NCBI GenBank assembly: GCA_964496435.1
Contig: CAZBZP010000018.1
Location: 1 to 64,000 of the forward strand
Source of the DNA: Berkiella sp964496435
GTDB lineage: Bacteria; Pseudomonadota; Gammaproteobacteria; Berkiellales; Berkiellaceae
Length of the DNA stretch: 64,000 nt
Reading direction: 5' to 3'
This document shows positions 10,021-17,834 of this stretch, one piece after another (position 1 is the first letter of the stretch; each line of letters begins with the position of its first letter). The translations under genes were made by a program, and so were the position numbers. The notes below the pieces were generated by a model, which saw only the letters and a list, made by a program, of their open reading frames with translations, had not been told where the DNA came from and searched no databases.

Positions 10021-11337
10021 ATGACAACTGTTGTATCCAAAAAGTTAAATACCCGCGCTATTGCTTGTAAAATTCTGGAAAAAGTCATTAAAGAGGGCAA
10101 ATCATTTCACCCTCAATTAATTGCAAGCAGCTTTAAGCATCTCTCTACTCAAGATCTGGGCTTTGTTTCACACTTATGTTTTGGCACCTTGCGATACTAC
10201 CCACGCCTTGAGGAATGGCTTAAAACTTTATTGCGACATCCTTTAAAAGAACAAGATACCGATGTAAAAATATTATTAGCTTTAGGCTTATATCAATTAT
10301 TTTATAGCGATACCCCGCCCTATGCCGCGATGAACGAAACGGTTGAAGCGGCATTTCAAATCAACAAAAAGTGGGCAAAAGCACTGATTAATGGTGTTTT
10401 GCGTCAAGCACAACGCAGCAAAGACAAGCTTCATGACATCAATCACATCTGCAATAAAACAGCCACCCCTGAATGGTTGGTCAAGCGTTTGCAAAAAGCG
10501 TGGGGAGCACAACATGAGGCTATCTGCGAAGCGCAACTCGCACACCCGCCTTTTAGTTTGCGCATCAATCACAGTAAAACCACGCGTGAAAACTATATAA
10601 AACTACTCAGTGATAAAGAACTTGTTGCATCTGTGATTGAATATTGCCCCCAAGGTTTTATTCTGGAAACACCCTGTGCTGTAGATGAACTCCCACAGTT
10701 CCAAGAAGGTGTTGTCAGCGTGCAAGATGGTGCCGCACAATTAGCTGCGCACTTACTGGATGTGAAACAAAAGCAACGCATCTTAGATGCTTGTGCAGCC
10801 CCTGGTGGTAAAACAGCGCATCTTCTTGAAATTGAACCTACGCTACAAGTAACTGCGCTTGATAAAGATGAAAGCCGTTGTGCATTATTACAAGCCACCC
10901 TCAAACGAACGGGTTGTCCCGTTAAAGTGCAATGCACAGACGCCGCAGATACCAATGCCTGGTGGGATGGCGAATTGTTTGACAGAATTCTATTAGATGC
11001 GCCTTGCTCAGCCACGGGCATTATACGCCGCCATCCAGATATTAAACTTCATCGACGTCATAGCGACCTGCCATTGTTAGTTCGTCAACAAAAAACTTTA
11101 CTTGATAAACTGTGGCTGTTACTAAAACCCAATGGCATACTGTTATATGCAACCTGCTCAGTGTTGCCTGAAGAAAATGTGGAAGTCATTGAACAATTTT
11201 TGCAAACGCATCCAGATGCAAAGGAGTTGCCAATCATGGAAGATTGGGGCATAACGCAAAAAGTGGGACGTCAGATTCTACCTGGCCAACATCAAATGGA
11301 TGGTTTTTATTACGCTAGGCTGACGAAGCACGCATGA
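10021..11337 (+). CDS. rsmB: 16S rRNA (cytosine-967-C5)-methyltransferase RsmB
   Basis: Methylates C967 of 16S rRNA. It has 438 residues (E. coli 429). The N-terminal NusB-like RNA-binding domain covers about residues 1-150. The SAM-dependent domain follows, with DACAAPGGKTAHLLE (SAM site), LDAPCSATGIIRRHPDIK (motif IV cysteine) and YATCSVLPEEN (catalytic motif VI cysteine). It overlaps trkA by 4 bp (ATGA). This order, def-fmt-rsmB-trkA, is the standard gammaproteobacterial one. Confidence 0.97.
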   Translation: MTTVVSKKLNTRAIACKILEKVIKEGKSFHPQLIASSFKHLSTQDLGFVSHLCFGTLRYYPRLEEWLKTLLRHPLKEQDTDVKILLALGLYQLFYSDTPPYAAMNETVEAAFQINKKWAKALINGVLRQAQRSKDKLHDINHICNKTATPEWLVKRLQKAWGAQHEAICEAQLAHPPFSLRINHSKTTRENYIKLLSDKELVASVIEYCPQGFILETPCAVDELPQFQEGVVSVQDGAAQLAAHLLDVKQKQRILDACAAPGGKTAHLLEIEPTLQVTALDKDESRCALLQATLKRTGCPVKVQCTDAADTNAWWDGELFDRILLDAPCSATGIIRRHPDIKLHRRHSDLPLLVRQQKTLLDKLWLLLKPNGILLYATCSVLPEENVEVIEQFLQTHPDAKELPIMEDWGITQKVGRQILPGQHQMDGFYYARLTKHA

Positions 11338-12704
11338 AAATAATCATTTTAGGCGCAGGCCAAGTCGGCGGCACCTTAGCTGAACATCTTAGCATCGATA
11401 ATGATGTTACCGTGGTTGATATCAACCCAGAGCGTCTTAACGATTTACAAGAAAGGCTAGATATACGCACTGTGTGCGGGGCTGCCTCATACCCCAATAT
11501 ATTACTGAATGCTGGCGCGGAAGATGCTGATCTATTGATAGCCGTCACCAACTCAGATGAATCCAACATGATTGCCTGCCAAGTGGCATACAATTTGTTT
11601 AGAACCCCAACAAAAATTGCACGCGTGCGCGCAACACAATATGTTGCCTATGAAGAGCTTTTTGGCAGTGATGCTTTGGCAATTGATATGCTTATCACCC
11701 CTGAGCATCTGGTCATGCAACATATAAAACGCTTGATAGAACATCCTGACGCTTTACAAGTTGTTAACTTTGCCCAAGGTAAAGTGCAACTTGCAGCAGT
11801 CAAAGCTTTTTACGGCGGCCCTTTGGTGGGACATGCTTTGTGTGATATGAAAAAACATATGCCTCAAGTTGATAGCAAAGTGGTGGCCATTTTTAGACGC
11901 AACAAGCCGATAATTCCTGATGCCCAAACCATTATTGAACCTGATGATGAAGTTTTTTTCCTGGCAACGCCGGCAAATATCGATAAAGTCATGAGCGAGC
12001 TGCGCCAACTAGATCAGCCCTACAAGCGGGTTATCATTGCTGGCGGCGGCAATATTGGTGCAAAGCTTGCACAAAATTTAGAAAATCAATTTCATGTCAA
12101 AATCATAGAGCAATCCCTTGCCCGCACCCAAATCCTGGCAGCTGAACTCAATAAAGCCGTTGTCTTACATGGCGATGCCGCTGACAGGGAATTACTCTTA
12201 GATGAAAATATTCAAGAAACCGATGTCTTTTGCGCGGTGACCAATCACGATGAAGCCAACATCATGTCGGCTATTTTGGCAAAACGTCTCGGGGCGCATA
12301 AAGTGATGGCCCTTATTAATCGTTCAGCCTATGTGGATGTCATGGAAGGCGGCGATATCGACATCGCTATCTCACCACAACAAGCAACAATAGGCAGCTT
12401 ATTAACGCACGTACGTCGTGGTGATGTTGTCAATGTCCACTCCTTACATCGCGGTGTTGCCGAAGCAATTGAAGCTGTCGCACATGGTGATAAAAAGTCA
12501 TCGCAAGTTATTGGTCGCAAGATAAAGGACATTAACTTACCACCAGGCACTACTATCGGTGCCATTGTCAGAGAAGACTTTGTCATTATTGCCAATGATG
12601 ATTGTGAAATAGCATCAGAAGATCATGTCATTTTATTTGTGAGCGATAAATCACGCATTGCGCAAGTTGAACGCTTATTCCAAGTAGGCATAACTTTTAT
12701 ATAA
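11334..12704 (+). CDS. trkA: Trk potassium uptake system regulatory subunit TrkA
   Basis: Cytoplasmic NAD(H)-binding gating subunit of the TrkH potassium transporter. The 456 residues form two tandem RCK units. The first begins MKIIILGAGQVGGTLAEHL; the second has VIIAGGGNIGAKLAQNLE near residue 232. Each is followed by a TrkA-C domain. Its start overlaps the rsmB stop, and trkH begins 34 bp downstream, so channel and regulator are made together. Confidence 0.97.
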   Translation: MKIIILGAGQVGGTLAEHLSIDNDVTVVDINPERLNDLQERLDIRTVCGAASYPNILLNAGAEDADLLIAVTNSDESNMIACQVAYNLFRTPTKIARVRATQYVAYEELFGSDALAIDMLITPEHLVMQHIKRLIEHPDALQVVNFAQGKVQLAAVKAFYGGPLVGHALCDMKKHMPQVDSKVVAIFRRNKPIIPDAQTIIEPDDEVFFLATPANIDKVMSELRQLDQPYKRVIIAGGGNIGAKLAQNLENQFHVKIIEQSLARTQILAAELNKAVVLHGDAADRELLLDENIQETDVFCAVTNHDEANIMSAILAKRLGAHKVMALINRSAYVDVMEGGDIDIAISPQQATIGSLLTHVRRGDVVNVHSLHRGVAEAIEAVAHGDKKSSQVIGRKIKDINLPPGTTIGAIVREDFVIIANDDCEIASEDHVILFVSDKSRIAQVERLFQVGITFI

Positions 12705-12738
12705 GTTAATTTACAGATTAAATTTAGGCAAGGGCATT

Positions 12739-14184
12739 ATGTTAATAGGAACCGTGAGCAGAATTATTGGTTTGCTCCTCATGTTACTGAGCCTAACGTT
12801 TATTCCACCCATCATGATTGAACAGTGGGCACAAGATGGCTATATCTTGGCCTTTTTTGTACCCTTTGTTTTTTCATTAGGTATTGGATTTTTGCTGTGG
12901 TATTTAGCCCGGGATCAAAAACAAGCGCTGCGCTCACATGATGGTTTTTTAATTGTGGTGCTCTTTTGGATCACCGCTAGCATTGTCAGCGCCATTCCTT
13001 TATGCCTCACCTTTGCACCCCATTTGACGCTGACAGACGCTTTTTTTGAGGCCATTTCCGGATTTACAACCACTGGTGCAACTATCATTCCCCACCTTGA
13101 TAATTTGCCTTGTGCGGTATTGTATTATCGCCAGCAATTACAATTCTTAGGGGGCATCAGTATCATCTTGCTAGCTGTTGCTATTATTCCTACGCTAGGT
13201 ATTGGGGGAATGCAGCTTTTTAGAACTGAGATCACAGGGCCTGTTAAAGACGATAAATTAACACCCAGAGTCACCCAAACCGCCAAAGCAATTTGGATAA
13301 TTTACCTTTTCATGACAACGTTTTGCGCGCTAAGTTATTACTTTGCCGGGATGTCGTGGTTCGATGCCATTTGTCACAGTTTTAGCACTGTTTCCACAGG
13401 TGGCTTTTCAACACATGACGATAGTTTAGGCTTTTATAATAGTGACAGTATCAAATTAGTCGCCCTCCTCTTTATGTTTATTGGGGCGATAAGCTTTAAT
13501 TTGCATTTTATATTTATAAAACGTAAGAAATTGAAAGTTTATTTCTCAGATCCTGAATTTCGCTATTTTGTAAAACTCTTGATATATAGCACCATTTTGA
13601 TTTTATTCGCCCTGATTATTTATGATGAGCACAATGGGTCACTGCTTGCTGGGGATGTTTTCTTTGAAATAGGCTCTTTGCTGACGACAACAGGTTTTAC
13701 CACAACCAACGCTTCTTTCCCTGGCTTTATCCCGATGATGATTGTGTTCTTGGGATTGATTGGGGGTTGCTCTGGCTCAACAGCTGGGGGCTTAAAAGTG
13801 GTGCGTGTACTGTTGCTACAAAAACAAGGCACCCGTGAAATCCGCCGCCTCATTCACCCCCATGGCCAATATGTTGTCAAACTGGGGGACAAGCCGATTG
13901 GCAATCGTGTCATTGAAGCTATCTGGGGATTTTTTGCCATCTATTTTACAGTTTTTGCGGTACTGCTCTTAGCACTGCTTGCGGTAGAAAATGATTTCTA
14001 CACCGTTTTTACGGCCTTGGTAGCCACGCTATCCAACTCCGGCAGAGGTCTTGGGCAAGTGGCTGTGAACTTTTCTTCTCTTTGCGATTCAGCCAAATGG
14101 ATTTTAAGTTTTGCCATGCTCTTGGGTCGCCTCGAAATCTTCACCGTGCTGGTGCTCTTTTCGCCGACTTTTTGGCGCCGCTAG
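12739..14184 (+). CDS. trkH: Trk potassium uptake protein TrkH
   Basis: Integral membrane K+ translocating subunit. The 481 residues contain repeated membrane-pore-membrane units. Four pore-loop filter stretches are visible (GFTTTGAT, TVSTGGFS, TTTGFTTTNA, ATLSNSGRGL), each with the conserved glycine. It has an AAGGG ribosome site before ATG 12739 and is the last gene of the def operon. The 243 bp that follow to the next gene hold no recognisable gene or clear terminator. Confidence 0.97.
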   Translation: MLIGTVSRIIGLLLMLLSLTFIPPIMIEQWAQDGYILAFFVPFVFSLGIGFLLWYLARDQKQALRSHDGFLIVVLFWITASIVSAIPLCLTFAPHLTLTDAFFEAISGFTTTGATIIPHLDNLPCAVLYYRQQLQFLGGISIILLAVAIIPTLGIGGMQLFRTEITGPVKDDKLTPRVTQTAKAIWIIYLFMTTFCALSYYFAGMSWFDAICHSFSTVSTGGFSTHDDSLGFYNSDSIKLVALLFMFIGAISFNLHFIFIKRKKLKVYFSDPEFRYFVKLLIYSTILILFALIIYDEHNGSLLAGDVFFEIGSLLTTTGFTTTNASFPGFIPMMIVFLGLIGGCSGSTAGGLKVVRVLLLQKQGTREIRRLIHPHGQYVVKLGDKPIGNRVIEAIWGFFAIYFTVFAVLLLALLAVENDFYTVFTALVATLSNSGRGLGQVAVNFSSLCDSAKWILSFAMLLGRLEIFTVLVLFSPTFWRR

Positions 14185-14427
14185 GTGTATATCCCTTAAC
14201 GGCTTATCTTGTTATTATTGCGCCTTGGCCAAAAGCGGGGTTTTTGCTTGACACCTGTGCGCATTCTGGCCTATGTTGAAGGGCATCATAGAAGGTTGAA
14301 GTAATCCATGTTGAACACAAGCTTCCTCAAACACCGCTCCGCACGAAAGCCTTAGCTGGCGAACACATACCTCTATCAATCTTTGAAAATACACTCTTTT
14401 ATTTCAGCATTTTGTTAGGAGCACACA

Positions 14428-15741
14428 ATGTCTTCGAAGCTCGGTTTTTGGTCTGTTTTTGCGCTGGTCACCGGTAGCCAAATAGGCTCGGGTGTTTTAA
14501 TGTTACCTTCCAATTTAGCGCCCTTTGGACTTTTAAGTTTAGTGGGCTGGTTGATCTCTGGCCTTGGCGCCGTGATGCTTGCGATGGTGTTTGCTAATCT
14601 GTGCAGTCGTTTTCCGCGCACGGGTGGGCCCCATGTCTTTGTCAAAGAAACTTTTGGCAAAAATGCCGCCTTTTTCACCGGTTGGACTTATTGGATCATT
14701 TCCTGGGTGAGCACGCCTGTTGTGTTAACGGCAAGCGTGGGTTATTTAACGCCGCTCTTGGGTAACCCTTCCCCCTTGTTCAAAGTTATCTTAGAAATGT
14801 CCCTTTTATTTATCATTACCGCTATTAATATTCGTGGCGTGCAAACCGCTGGGCGCGCAGAATTTATCTTAACCTTGCTAAAAATAATTCCCTTATTAAT
14901 AGTACCTATTGCTGCTTTTTCCTTATTTGATGTTAAACATTTCACTGCGGTTGATACCAATGTAGAAACTATCTCTTCTTCATTAGGCCAGGTTGTTTTG
15001 TTAACACTCTGGGGTTTTATCGGTCTTGAATCTGCTACCACGCCCGCAGGCAGTATTGAAAACCCCGGCAAAACCATTCCACGTGCTGTTGTCTTAGGTA
15101 CAATTTGTGTAGCATTACTATACTTTGTGAATAGCCTTGGGATCATGGGGGCGATGCCTGGCAATGTGCTCGCGCATTCCACCGCGCCTTATGCTGATAC
15201 CGCCCGTTTATTGGTTGCAGGAAATTGGCATTTATTGGTTTCCCTGATAGCTGCGATTGTTTGTATTGGCACCTTAAATGCCTGGATGTTGGCCAGCGGC
15301 CAGATAGCTCTTGGCGTTGCAGAAGATGGATTAATGCCCGCTTTTATCGCTAAGAAAAACCGATTTGGGGCGCCTTATATTTCTCTCATCATTAGCTGCT
15401 TGGGTATTTTGCCTTTGCTGTTATTGACCATGAATGAAAGCCTGGCAAAGCAAATCAGCATCATTATTGATTTCTCTGTCACTGCCTTTTTGTATGTATA
15501 TATTATTTGCTGCTTGGCTTCGTTGAAAATTTTATTTACCCAACGCGGCTCTGTATGGCAATGGGTTTATACCTTGGGTGCGCTTAGTTTTTGCTGCTGG
15601 ATCATTTATGAAACGCCTGTAAAAACGCTGCTCATTGCAAGTTTGTTCGTGATAAGCGGGATCCCTTTCTATTTTTTGCAAAGAAAGAAGGCGCAAGGGA
15701 ATGAGGCGGGTTTTGGAACATTAGCCCAGGGTGCTCTATAG
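14428..15741 (+). CDS. APC-superfamily amino acid permease (AdiC/basic amino acid type)
   Basis: A 437-residue membrane protein with about 12 hydrophobic segments. The N-terminal GSQIGSGVLMLPSNLAPFG matches the unwound TM1 substrate motif of APC transporters, and the overall pattern is closest to arginine/agmatine or ornithine exchangers such as AdiC. The substrate cannot be fixed from sequence. AGGAG precedes the ATG by 7 bp. It stands alone between the trk operon and an antitoxin-like remnant, with a hairpin overlapping its stop codon. No decarboxylase gene is nearby, so amino acid import is as likely as acid-resistance exchange. Confidence 0.88.
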   Translation: MSSKLGFWSVFALVTGSQIGSGVLMLPSNLAPFGLLSLVGWLISGLGAVMLAMVFANLCSRFPRTGGPHVFVKETFGKNAAFFTGWTYWIISWVSTPVVLTASVGYLTPLLGNPSPLFKVILEMSLLFIITAINIRGVQTAGRAEFILTLLKIIPLLIVPIAAFSLFDVKHFTAVDTNVETISSSLGQVVLLTLWGFIGLESATTPAGSIENPGKTIPRAVVLGTICVALLYFVNSLGIMGAMPGNVLAHSTAPYADTARLLVAGNWHLLVSLIAAIVCIGTLNAWMLASGQIALGVAEDGLMPAFIAKKNRFGAPYISLIISCLGILPLLLLTMNESLAKQISIIIDFSVTAFLYVYIICCLASLKILFTQRGSVWQWVYTLGALSFCCWIIYETPVKTLLIASLFVISGIPFYFLQRKKAQGNEAGFGTLAQGAL

Positions 15742-15755
15742 CACCCTGTTTCATT
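15728..15755 (+). terminator. Hairpin terminator after the permease gene
   Basis: AGGGTGCT-CTAT-AGCACCCT forms a perfect 8-bp stem (15728-15747) that includes the permease stop codon, followed by GTTTCATT. The U-tract is short, so this is a moderate intrinsic terminator. The HTH remnant on the other strand ends 30 bp beyond it. Confidence 0.6.
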
Positions 15756-15776
15756 ACCGTCGTAATCTAAATATTT

Positions 15777-16023
15777 TTAAGCCTCATTATTTCTATCCCA
15801 AGGTATGGGCCCAAGTTGATGGCCAAAATAATTAAGTACTTGTTCGACTTTGTCCATACGTAAACTTTTTTCCCAGTTCAAGTTCTTTTATAAAACGCAA
15901 TCCAACACCAATCCGTTGAGAAAGAACTAATTGGGTATAACCAAGTAATTTACGTCTAGAGCGCACAAAGCCTGCTATCGCACCAGTTTCTTGTTCAAGC
16001 TGTTGTAGATTACGTCTTTTCAT
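15777..16023 (-). pseudogene. XRE/HipB (Y4mF)-type antitoxin gene, frameshifted
   Basis: The open frame 16023-15832 codes for 63 residues with an XRE helix-turn-helix (FVRSRRKLLGYTQLVLSQRI, then GVGLRFIKELELGKK). After GKK the frame leaves the family consensus and stops. In the shifted frame the expected tail continues as LRMDKVEQVLNYFGHQLGP and ends at TAA 15777-15779. The break coincides with a run of six A (plus-strand T6 at 15866-15871); one base fewer or two more would restore about 82 residues. No HipA-like toxin is adjacent. It may be a decayed orphan antitoxin, a sequencing error, or slippage-controlled. Two operator-like palindromes lie upstream. Confidence 0.75.
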
Positions 16024-16036
16024 AGAGTGAATTTAG

Positions 16037-16050
16037 ACCCCGTTCGGGTA
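16037..16050. promoter_or_regulatory. Operator-like site 1 of the HTH gene
   Basis: ACCCCGTTCGGGTA lies 14-27 bp upstream of the HTH start codon. It shares CCC and TTCGGGTA with a second copy centred 41 bp further upstream. Paired GGGTA-type palindromes are usual for autoregulating XRE antitoxins; binding here is inferred. Confidence 0.5.
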
Positions 16051-16077
16051 GCAAAATTATTATAATAATATGGATAA

Positions 16078-16091
16078 TACCCATTCGGGTA
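16078..16091. promoter_or_regulatory. Operator-like site 2 (TACCC-N4-GGGTA palindrome)
   Basis: TACCCATTCGGGTA is an exact inverted repeat with 5-bp arms, inside a longer A/T symmetry (ATAA on both sides). Between the two sites lies a run of A/T with TATAAT-like hexamers, so a bound repressor would cover the probable promoter of the HTH gene. Confidence 0.55.
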
Positions 16092-16171
16092 ATAAAAATA
16101 ACAATATTTGTCAAGAGTAGTACTTGTGTATGAACACGCAACTTTTGAACGAGCTGCTGACAGATGGTGTT

Positions 16172-16197
16172 TATTATTCCTAATAATACGTTATAAT
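16172..16197 (+). promoter_or_regulatory. Probable mazEF promoter with inverted repeat
   Basis: TATAAT at 16192-16197 lies 37 bp ahead of the MazE start. Just upstream is the inverted repeat TATTATT-CCT-AATAATA (16172-16188), covering the -35/spacer zone. No good -35 hexamer is visible. MazE-type antitoxins usually bind such A/T palindromes to repress their own operon. Confidence 0.45.
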
Positions 16198-16233
16198 TAT
16201 GTTAAAACATGACTAAAATTTATAGGTGTGCAT

Positions 16234-16524
16234 ATGCAAAAAATATTTAAGGTAGGAAACTCAAAAGCTTTCACTATTCCTAAAGCCTATGCAGATCAGC
16301 TGGGATTGGAGGAAGGCTCCTTAGTCGATGTTCAATTAATTGGCGAAGAGCTAATTTTAAAACCTGCAAAGCCTAAATACACTTTAGCTCAGCTATTGGA
16401 ACAAGTTCTCGATGGCTACGATGAAGGTGAAGTTGATTTTGGGGACGATGTTGGCGAAGAGATTCTAAATGATACCGAGGAAAAGAAGGAAGTTTATGAA
16501 AAAGGTACCATTCAAAAGGGGTGA
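16234..16524 (+). CDS. MazE-type antitoxin (SpoVT/AbrB domain)
   Basis: A small DNA-binding antitoxin predicted to neutralise the MazF-like toxin encoded next to it. The AbrB swapped-hairpin domain covers residues 1-45 (FKVGNSKAFTIPKAYADQLG, then the DVQLIGEELILKP strand). The acidic tail (residues 50-90) is the usual toxin-wrapping part. I chose ATG 16234 (96 residues) because AGGTG lies 5 bp ahead; GTG 16228 in the same frame would add two residues. The toxin gene begins inside its 3' end. Confidence 0.85.
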   Translation: MQKIFKVGNSKAFTIPKAYADQLGLEEGSLVDVQLIGEELILKPAKPKYTLAQLLEQVLDGYDEGEVDFGDDVGEEILNDTEEKKEVYEKGTIQKG

Positions 16525-16837
16525 TATTGTTGCCGCTCCCAATTTTTCACTAGATCAACAAGGTCATGAAATTCAAAAATCTCGCCCGGCGCTGGTTATC
16601 ACTCCTGAAGAATATAATAAAAAATTCAGTATAATTTTATGTTGTCCAATAACTAATACCATATCAAATCATCCCTGGTGCATTCCCTTACCTAAAAACT
16701 TATCTATAACAGGTGCTATCCTAGTCAATCATCTCAGAGCTTTTGATCAATACGAAAGACGTTTCCAAAAAATTGGGGAAATTCCAAGTATTTTACTTAA
16801 GGAAGTCTTATCAAAACTACTGCCACTAGTCACCTAA
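16496..16837 (+). CDS. MazF/PemK-type endoribonuclease toxin
   Basis: A predicted sequence-specific mRNA interferase of the CcdB/PemK fold. The 113-residue protein has the typical FKRGDIVAAPNF start, KSRPALVITPEEYN, and ILCCPITNT strands. ATG 16496 is preferred over 16469 because a strong AAGAAGGA ribosome site precedes it and family members start just before the RGDIV motif. It overlaps mazE by 29 bp, consistent with translational coupling that keeps antitoxin in excess. The pair interrupts the conserved trkH-glyQ neighbourhood, which points to horizontal gain. Confidence 0.87.
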   Translation: MKKVPFKRGDIVAAPNFSLDQQGHEIQKSRPALVITPEEYNKKFSIILCCPITNTISNHPWCIPLPKNLSITGAILVNHLRAFDQYERRFQKIGEIPSILLKEVLSKLLPLVT

Positions 16838-16912
16838 GAACTAGTACATAGCTGGTCTCACAGGTATACTAATGAGCCTAACTCTTTAGCAATATGAGAA
16901 CAGTACGGATTA

Positions 16913-17827
16913 ATGGTAATGGCGAGCGATAAGAAACCTTATACCTTTTCAGAAATCATCTCAGCCCTTCATCAATTTTGGGCTGCACAGGGCTGCATTA
17001 TTCTGCAACCCTTAGATATGGAAGTGGGCGCTGGCACCTTTCACCCAGCCTCTTTCTTGCGCGCCATCGGGCCAGAACCCTGGTATGCCGCGCATGTACA
17101 ACCTTCTCGTCGACCAACAGATGGTCGCTATGGTGATAATCCAAACCGTACCCAGTTATTTCATCAATATCAGGTGGTTTTAAAGCCTTCGCCCATGAAT
17201 ATCCAAGAGCTTTATCTGGATTCTTTGCGCGCTATTGGTATTGATCCTTTAGAAAATGATATTCGCTTTGTAGAAGATAATTGGGAATCACCGACCTTGG
17301 GTGCCTGGGGCTTAGGTTGGGAAGTGTGGCTCAATGGGATGGAAGCCACCCAGTTCACCTATTTTCAACAAGCAGGCGGCCTGGAATGTAAACCGGTTAC
17401 CGGTGAATTAGCCTATGGTTTAGAGCGCCTAGGCATGCATATTCAAAATAAAAAGAGCATGTTTGATTTATTGTGGGCAAGAACCCCGCAAGGCGATGTC
17501 ACTTATGGCGATGTGTTTCATCAAAACGAAGTGGAAATGTCGACCTATAACTTCGAATTAGCCAACACCCATATGCTTTTTACGCATTTTGATGATTATG
17601 AAAAAGAATGCTTACAATTATTAGAGGCAAATTTACCCTTGCCAGCATATGAGTTAGTTTTAAAGGCATCACACACATTCAATATGTTAGATGCCAGAAG
17701 TGCTATTGCGGTAACTGAAAGACAACGTTACATCTTAAGAGTGCGCACACTGGCACGAGAAGTGGCACAACAATTTTATTTATCCCGCGAAAAACTCGGG
17801 TTTCCTTTATTAAAGGCAAAGGCTTAA
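16913..17827 (+). CDS. glyQ: Glycyl-tRNA synthetase alpha subunit
   Basis: Catalytic aminoacylation subunit of the bacterial alpha2beta2 GlyRS. Its 304 residues align along their length with E. coli GlyQ: QPLDMEVGAGTFHPASFLR, QPSRRPTDGRYGDNPNR, EDNWESPTLGAWGLGWEVW and the conserved ITVTERQRYILR-like tail. ATG 16913 and ATG 16919 are both possible starts. A weak -10 (TATACT, 16865-16870) lies upstream. It heads glyQ-glyS-gmhB-plsC, an order shared with Pseudomonas near the origin. Confidence 0.97.
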   Translation: MVMASDKKPYTFSEIISALHQFWAAQGCIILQPLDMEVGAGTFHPASFLRAIGPEPWYAAHVQPSRRPTDGRYGDNPNRTQLFHQYQVVLKPSPMNIQELYLDSLRAIGIDPLENDIRFVEDNWESPTLGAWGLGWEVWLNGMEATQFTYFQQAGGLECKPVTGELAYGLERLGMHIQNKKSMFDLLWARTPQGDVTYGDVFHQNEVEMSTYNFELANTHMLFTHFDDYEKECLQLLEANLPLPAYELVLKASHTFNMLDARSAIAVTERQRYILRVRTLAREVAQQFYLSREKLGFPLLKAKA

Positions 17828-17834
17828 CAATACC

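Noticed and set aside
14082..14279. 65-residue open frame at the trkH end
   Set aside because: Mostly the trkH sequence in another frame; nothing recognisable beyond the trkH stop.
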